Source of the DNA: Bacillota bacterium | GTDB lineage: Bacteria; Bacillota; Clostridia; Oscillospirales; Ruminococcaceae | DNA: 8,669 bases | Assembly (NCBI GenBank): GCA_023457175.1 | Contig: JAEWMM010000106.1 | Location: 1 to 8,669, forward strand | Direction: 5' to 3' | Position numbers and translations under genes: made by a program | Notes under the pieces: model-generated | The model's database searches: none | What the model was told of the DNA's origin: nothing | The model's input: the letters and a program-made list of their open reading frames with translations, nothing else | In this document: piece by piece, positions 6,721 to 8,669 of the stretch | How the letters are laid out: each line of letters begins with the position of its first letter | How positions within the stretch are numbered: position 1 is the stretch's first letter

Positions 6721-6741
6721 ACAAAAAGCGGGCTGTTTCCA
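6713..6741 (-). promoter_or_regulatory. Predicted promoter of the HD/membrane-protein operon
   Basis: On the minus strand: -35 TGGAAA (6736-6741), 17-base spacer, and TATAAT (6713-6718) preceded by TGG, an extended -10. Its -10 lies in the right arm of the palindrome. It shares the 16-base element TTTTTGYGGTATAATA with the solute-binding protein promoter. Confidence 0.7.
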
Positions 6742-6751
6742 TGTTATAAGC

Positions 6752-6779
6752 TTGACAATCCAGACAAAATTGCTATAAT
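6752..6779 (+). promoter_or_regulatory. Strong sigma-A promoter of the Rrf2 regulator
   Basis: TTGACA (6752-6757) and TATAAT (6774-6779) are both perfect, with a 16-base spacer ending in TGC (extended -10). Transcription should begin near 6786, leaving a leader of about 22 bases. A loose dyad, TTGAC-N6-GACAA (6752-6767), overlaps the -35 and could be an autoregulatory site; its support is weak. Confidence 0.85.
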
Positions 6780-6807
6780 CAAAACATATCAATTTGGGGG
6801 GATATTG

Positions 6808-7218
6808 ATGAAGATATCAACCAATAGCCGTTATGCGCTCAGGCTTTTGGCGCGCGTGGCACAAAAGGAAGGCGACCGCGTCACAACCTCGGCTGCGGCG
6901 CAGGCCGAAGGCATATCCGAAAAAATGCTTGAGCGTATTGCCGCCAAGCTGACCCGGGAGCATTTTTTGGTCAGCGAAAAGGGGATAAGAGGCGGTTATG
7001 TGCTGGCCCGCCCGGCGGACAGCATCACTGTTTCGCAGGTGCTGCGGGTGATGGAGACGCCCTACCTGCCCTGTCACTGCACCGAGCAGGCCGAAAAAAA
7101 CTGCAAAATGTCCGGCCAATGCAGTATGCTGGCGCTCTGGCAACGTGTGGATGAAGCCATTTGCAGTGTGACCGACCATGTGACCATCGCGGATATTATG
7201 CGGCAAAATGATTTCTGA
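6808..7218 (+). CDS. Rrf2-family winged-helix transcriptional regulator with C-terminal cysteine cluster
   Basis: A 136-residue protein. The N-terminus MKISTNSRYALRLLARVA, the helix-turn-helix region around residues 25-50 and the wing KGIRGGYVLARP (59-69) are characteristic of Rrf2/IscR-type DNA-binding proteins. The C-terminal part holds five cysteines: C89, C91, C99, C105 and C119. C99-x5-C105 matches the spacing between two of the cluster ligands in IscR (C92, C98, C104), so an Fe-S or redox/thiol sensing role is plausible but not shown. The ATG at 6808 is chosen over the TTG at 6805 because GGGGGG (6796-6801) lies 6 bases upstream. The gene stands alone, under a strong promoter, and no iscS/iscU genes adjoin it. 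Likely targets are itself and perhaps the divergent HD operon. Confidence 0.92.
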   Translation: MKISTNSRYALRLLARVAQKEGDRVTTSAAAQAEGISEKMLERIAAKLTREHFLVSEKGIRGGYVLARPADSITVSQVLRVMETPYLPCHCTEQAEKNCKMSGQCSMLALWQRVDEAICSVTDHVTIADIMRQNDF

Positions 7219-7308
7219 TCTTACGGCGTTATGCCGGACGGTCTGCCTGCCTGAGGCATACGGTCGGTTGGGGCCTGCCGCGCGCATACCGCTTTATAGA
7301 ATTAAAAT

Positions 7309-7351
7309 AAAAAATGCCGTCAGCGTCCGCTTAGGTCTGACGGCATTTTTT
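7309..7351. terminator. Bidirectional intrinsic terminator between the Rrf2 and DsrE-like genes
   Basis: A perfect 15-bp stem (7309-7323 with 7337-7351) and a 13-base loop, with an A-run on the left and a T-run on the right. It can end transcription of the Rrf2 gene on the + strand and of the DsrE-like gene on the minus strand. Confidence 0.95.
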
Positions 7352-7393
7352 ATTAACGGTTTTGATTCGTATGCAAAGGGCTTCGGGCGGCGG

Positions 7394-7735
7394 TCATATC
7401 AGCATGACGGGATCGTTGCCGGCCAGCAGCTCGGTGAGATGCTCACCCATGCCCTTGACCTCATAGCCCATATCGGCCAGCTGCCGGGCAACGCCGTAGC
7501 GCACCGCGCAGGCCATGCAGACGCGAATCGGAACACCGAGATTCTGCAAAATCTCAAGCTCGCCCTGCACATCCTTGCTTTCGGCGGCCGCCTGAACCGA
7601 GGGGCCCCACAAAATCAGCTCCACATGCTTCCACCAGCCGTTTAAGAGGCTGTCGCGCGCATACAGCAGCGCCATATCGATAGCTGCGCGTTTATCGACA
7701 CTGATCCAGACAATTGCAAGTTTTTTTTCATTCAT
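7394..7735 (-). CDS. DsrE-like small protein
   Basis: A 113-residue soluble protein with the alternating strand/helix pattern of the DsrE/TusD fold: a first strand KLAIVWIS, then ELILWGPSVQAA, GVPIRVCMACAVRYGV, and a C-terminal GEHLTELLAG. Members of this fold carry persulfide sulfur on a cysteine in the same region as C73/C76 here, or have unknown roles. C73-x2-C76 gives a CxxC pair that could be redox active. No other sulfur-relay genes adjoin it, so a role in sulfur transfer is a guess. The ATG at 7735 is preferred to the ATGs at 7750 and 7744 because GAGGAT lies about 8 bases before it and would lie inside the longer versions. Confidence 0.8.
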   Translation of the reverse strand: MNEKKLAIVWISVDKRAAIDMALLYARDSLLNGWWKHVELILWGPSVQAAAESKDVQGELEILQNLGVPIRVCMACAVRYGVARQLADMGYEVKGMGEHLTELLAGNDPVMLI

Positions 7736-7770
7736 TGAAATCATCCTCAATATCGTGATGCGTCAATTAC

Positions 7771-7799
7771 ATTATAGTCGGCGAAACTAAGGATGTTAC
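7771..7799 (-). promoter_or_regulatory. Possible promoter of the DsrE-like gene
   Basis: On the minus strand: perfect TATAAT (7771-7776), 17-base spacer and a four-of-six -35, GTAACA (7794-7799). It lies 36 bases before the start codon. Fair, not strong. Confidence 0.5.
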
Positions 7800-7910
7800 C
7801 GGCGGGACGTCCGGCCGATAGCGCAATTAAACGGCAATGCCGCATTTTATAGCAAAAATGTGTCTTGAACGATAAAAACGCCTGAATAATGGTAAAATTA
7901 ATACCGGTAT

Positions 7911-7944
7911 AAAAATACGGCCGGCGTTTAAAAACGCGCGGCCG
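7911..7944 (-). terminator. Intrinsic terminator of the M20 gene
   Basis: Bases 7918-7929 pair with 7932-7944, forming a GC-rich stem of about 12 bp with one bulged base (7938) and a two-base AA tip (likely wider in practice). On the minus strand it is followed by TATTTTTA, a T-rich tract. It lies about 90 bases past the M20 stop codon. Confidence 0.65.
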
Positions 7945-8036
7945 CAGCTTATTAAACATCATTTTGCGCAGAGACTCCATACGCTTTTGCACAGTTTATC
8001 CGCGGAGCTGTTCTGCCTGCCTTGCCAGCGAACCGG

Positions 8037-8669
8037 CTATTTTGCCAAAAAGGCCAAGGCCGAGCGAACGGCAATCTCTATGCCGACCGGAATTGCGTTC
8101 TCGTCGGGCGAGAAGCCGCCGTTGTGGATGGGGTAGAACGGCTGCCCGGGCGTCTGTACGCCCAGCCAGAAAAAGACGCTGGGAACCTTCTCGCAATAAA
8201 AGGAGAAATCCTCACCGCCGAGTGCGGACATCTCAGGCACATAGGCGCCGTCGCCGACAACCTCTTTCATAACGCCGTACAGCAGTTCAAACATCTCGGG
8301 GTTGTTGACGGTGGGGGAGTAGCCTTTAAAATATTCGACGTCGCAGCTGCCGCCCATCGATTCCGCAACGCCCTTGGCAATCTGTTCGATGCGCTCAGGC
8401 ATCTTGTTTCGAACCTCAGGGTTTAAATTGCGGCAGGTACCCTCAAGCTTAACCTGATTGGCGATGACATTGTAGCGGTCGCCGCCGTGGATGGTGCCGA
8501 TGGATACGACGGCGGCGTCGCGCGGGCTGACCTTTCTTGAAACGATGGTTTGCAGCACGGTGATGACCTGTGCCGCGATAACAATGGCATCAATGCCGTC
8601 CTCTGGCGCCGAGCCGTGGCTGCTTTTACCGCGTACCGTGATGTGGAAACGGTCGGAGGAGGCCATCAT
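8037..8669 (-). CDS. M20-family amidohydrolase/peptidase, C-terminal part (5' end outside window)
   Basis: The frame runs off the right edge, so the ATG there is internal: MMASSDRFHITVRGKSSHGS matches the interior of N-acyl-amino-acid amidohydrolases of the HipO/M20D type, where the dimerisation (lid) domain begins. About 210 of an expected 390 residues are visible. In this fragment H18 (SHG), the GTIHGGDRYNVIAN stretch (58-71), R80 in GTCRNLNPEVR, the GGEDF metal-site Glu (E153) and the late His (H182 in YPIHNGGF) are all in place. The enzyme would remove acyl groups from amino acids or peptides in the cytoplasm using two metal ions; the first metal ligands lie outside the window. The gene ends in TAG with its own terminator downstream. 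Confidence 0.9.
   Translation of the reverse strand: MMASSDRFHITVRGKSSHGSAPEDGIDAIVIAAQVITVLQTIVSRKVSPRDAAVVSIGTIHGGDRYNVIANQVKLEGTCRNLNPEVRNKMPERIEQIAKGVAESMGGSCDVEYFKGYSPTVNNPEMFELLYGVMKEVVGDGAYVPEMSALGGEDFSFYCEKVPSVFFWLGVQTPGQPFYPIHNGGFSPDENAIPVGIEIAVRSALAFLAK

Larger units (their letters stand above)
7736..8036. other. Intergenic region between the M20 and DsrE-like genes
   Basis: This stretch of 301 bases holds the M20 gene terminator, a predicted promoter for the DsrE-like gene and a perfect 10-bp palindrome ATACCGGTAT (7901-7910). A minus-strand frame from a GTG at 7992 has no ribosome binding site and no recognisable content. I see no RNA gene. Confidence 0.5.

Noticed and set aside
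6550..6792. N-terminal extension of the HD protein
   Set aside because: The frame is open, but it covers the promoter and palindrome, and the only strong ribosome binding site belongs to the ATG at 6549.
7233..7254. Short TGCCT/AGGCA inverted repeat after the Rrf2 gene
   Set aside because: Only 5-bp arms and no T-run; the strong terminator at 7309-7351 explains the end of this transcript.
7747..7992. 81-codon minus-strand frame from a GTG between the M20 and DsrE-like genes
   Set aside because: No ribosome binding site, it spans the terminator stem and the DsrE-like promoter, and its sequence is not recognisable.

Overview
The window looks like chromosomal DNA of a low-to-mid GC Gram-positive anaerobe, most likely a Clostridia member (Oscillospiraceae-like). 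The evidence is AGGAGG/GGTGG-type ribosome binding sites, near-consensus sigma-A promoters, hairpin terminators and the protein families present. This placement is inference. No rRNA, tRNA, CRISPR array, insertion sequence, phage gene or defence gene was seen.

Left to right: (1) the C-terminal half of a MATE-family efflux transporter (+ strand, cut by the left edge), ending in a hairpin shared with a convergent gene. (2) A minus-strand two-gene unit: a lipoprotein-type ABC solute-binding protein (5233 to 3776), then a 1008-residue membrane sensor with dCache-HAMP-PAS-GGDEF-EAL architecture (3719 to 693). No permease or ATPase accompanies the binding protein, so the pair looks like a sensory module that turns an extracellular ligand into c-di-GMP turnover. 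The binding-protein gene carries one in-frame TAA at 4850-4852, so in this strain it appears broken by a single nonsense codon (or it is a sequencing error). (3) A non-coding stretch (5234-5709) with the binding-protein promoter, a leader of about 245 nt, and several inverted repeats. (4) A minus-strand pair: an HD-domain phosphohydrolase-like protein (6549 to 5977) and a small two-helix membrane protein (5961 to 5710). (5) Divergent from it, a Cys-rich Rrf2-family regulator (6808-7218) with a near-perfect promoter; a 14-bp-arm palindrome covers the -10/start region of the opposing HD-gene promoter. (6) A strong bidirectional terminator, then a minus-strand DsrE-like small protein (7735 to 7394). 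(7) The C-terminal part of an M20-family amidohydrolase/peptidase (minus, cut by the right edge) with its own terminator.

The most interesting points are the orphan binding protein/c-di-GMP sensor pair, its internal stop codon, the combination of a decayed GGDEF active site with an intact EAL site (predicting a phosphodiesterase), and two minus-strand promoters that share a nearly identical 16-nt element, one of them embedded in a long palindrome. None of this proves a new system; each is stated with the test that would decide it.
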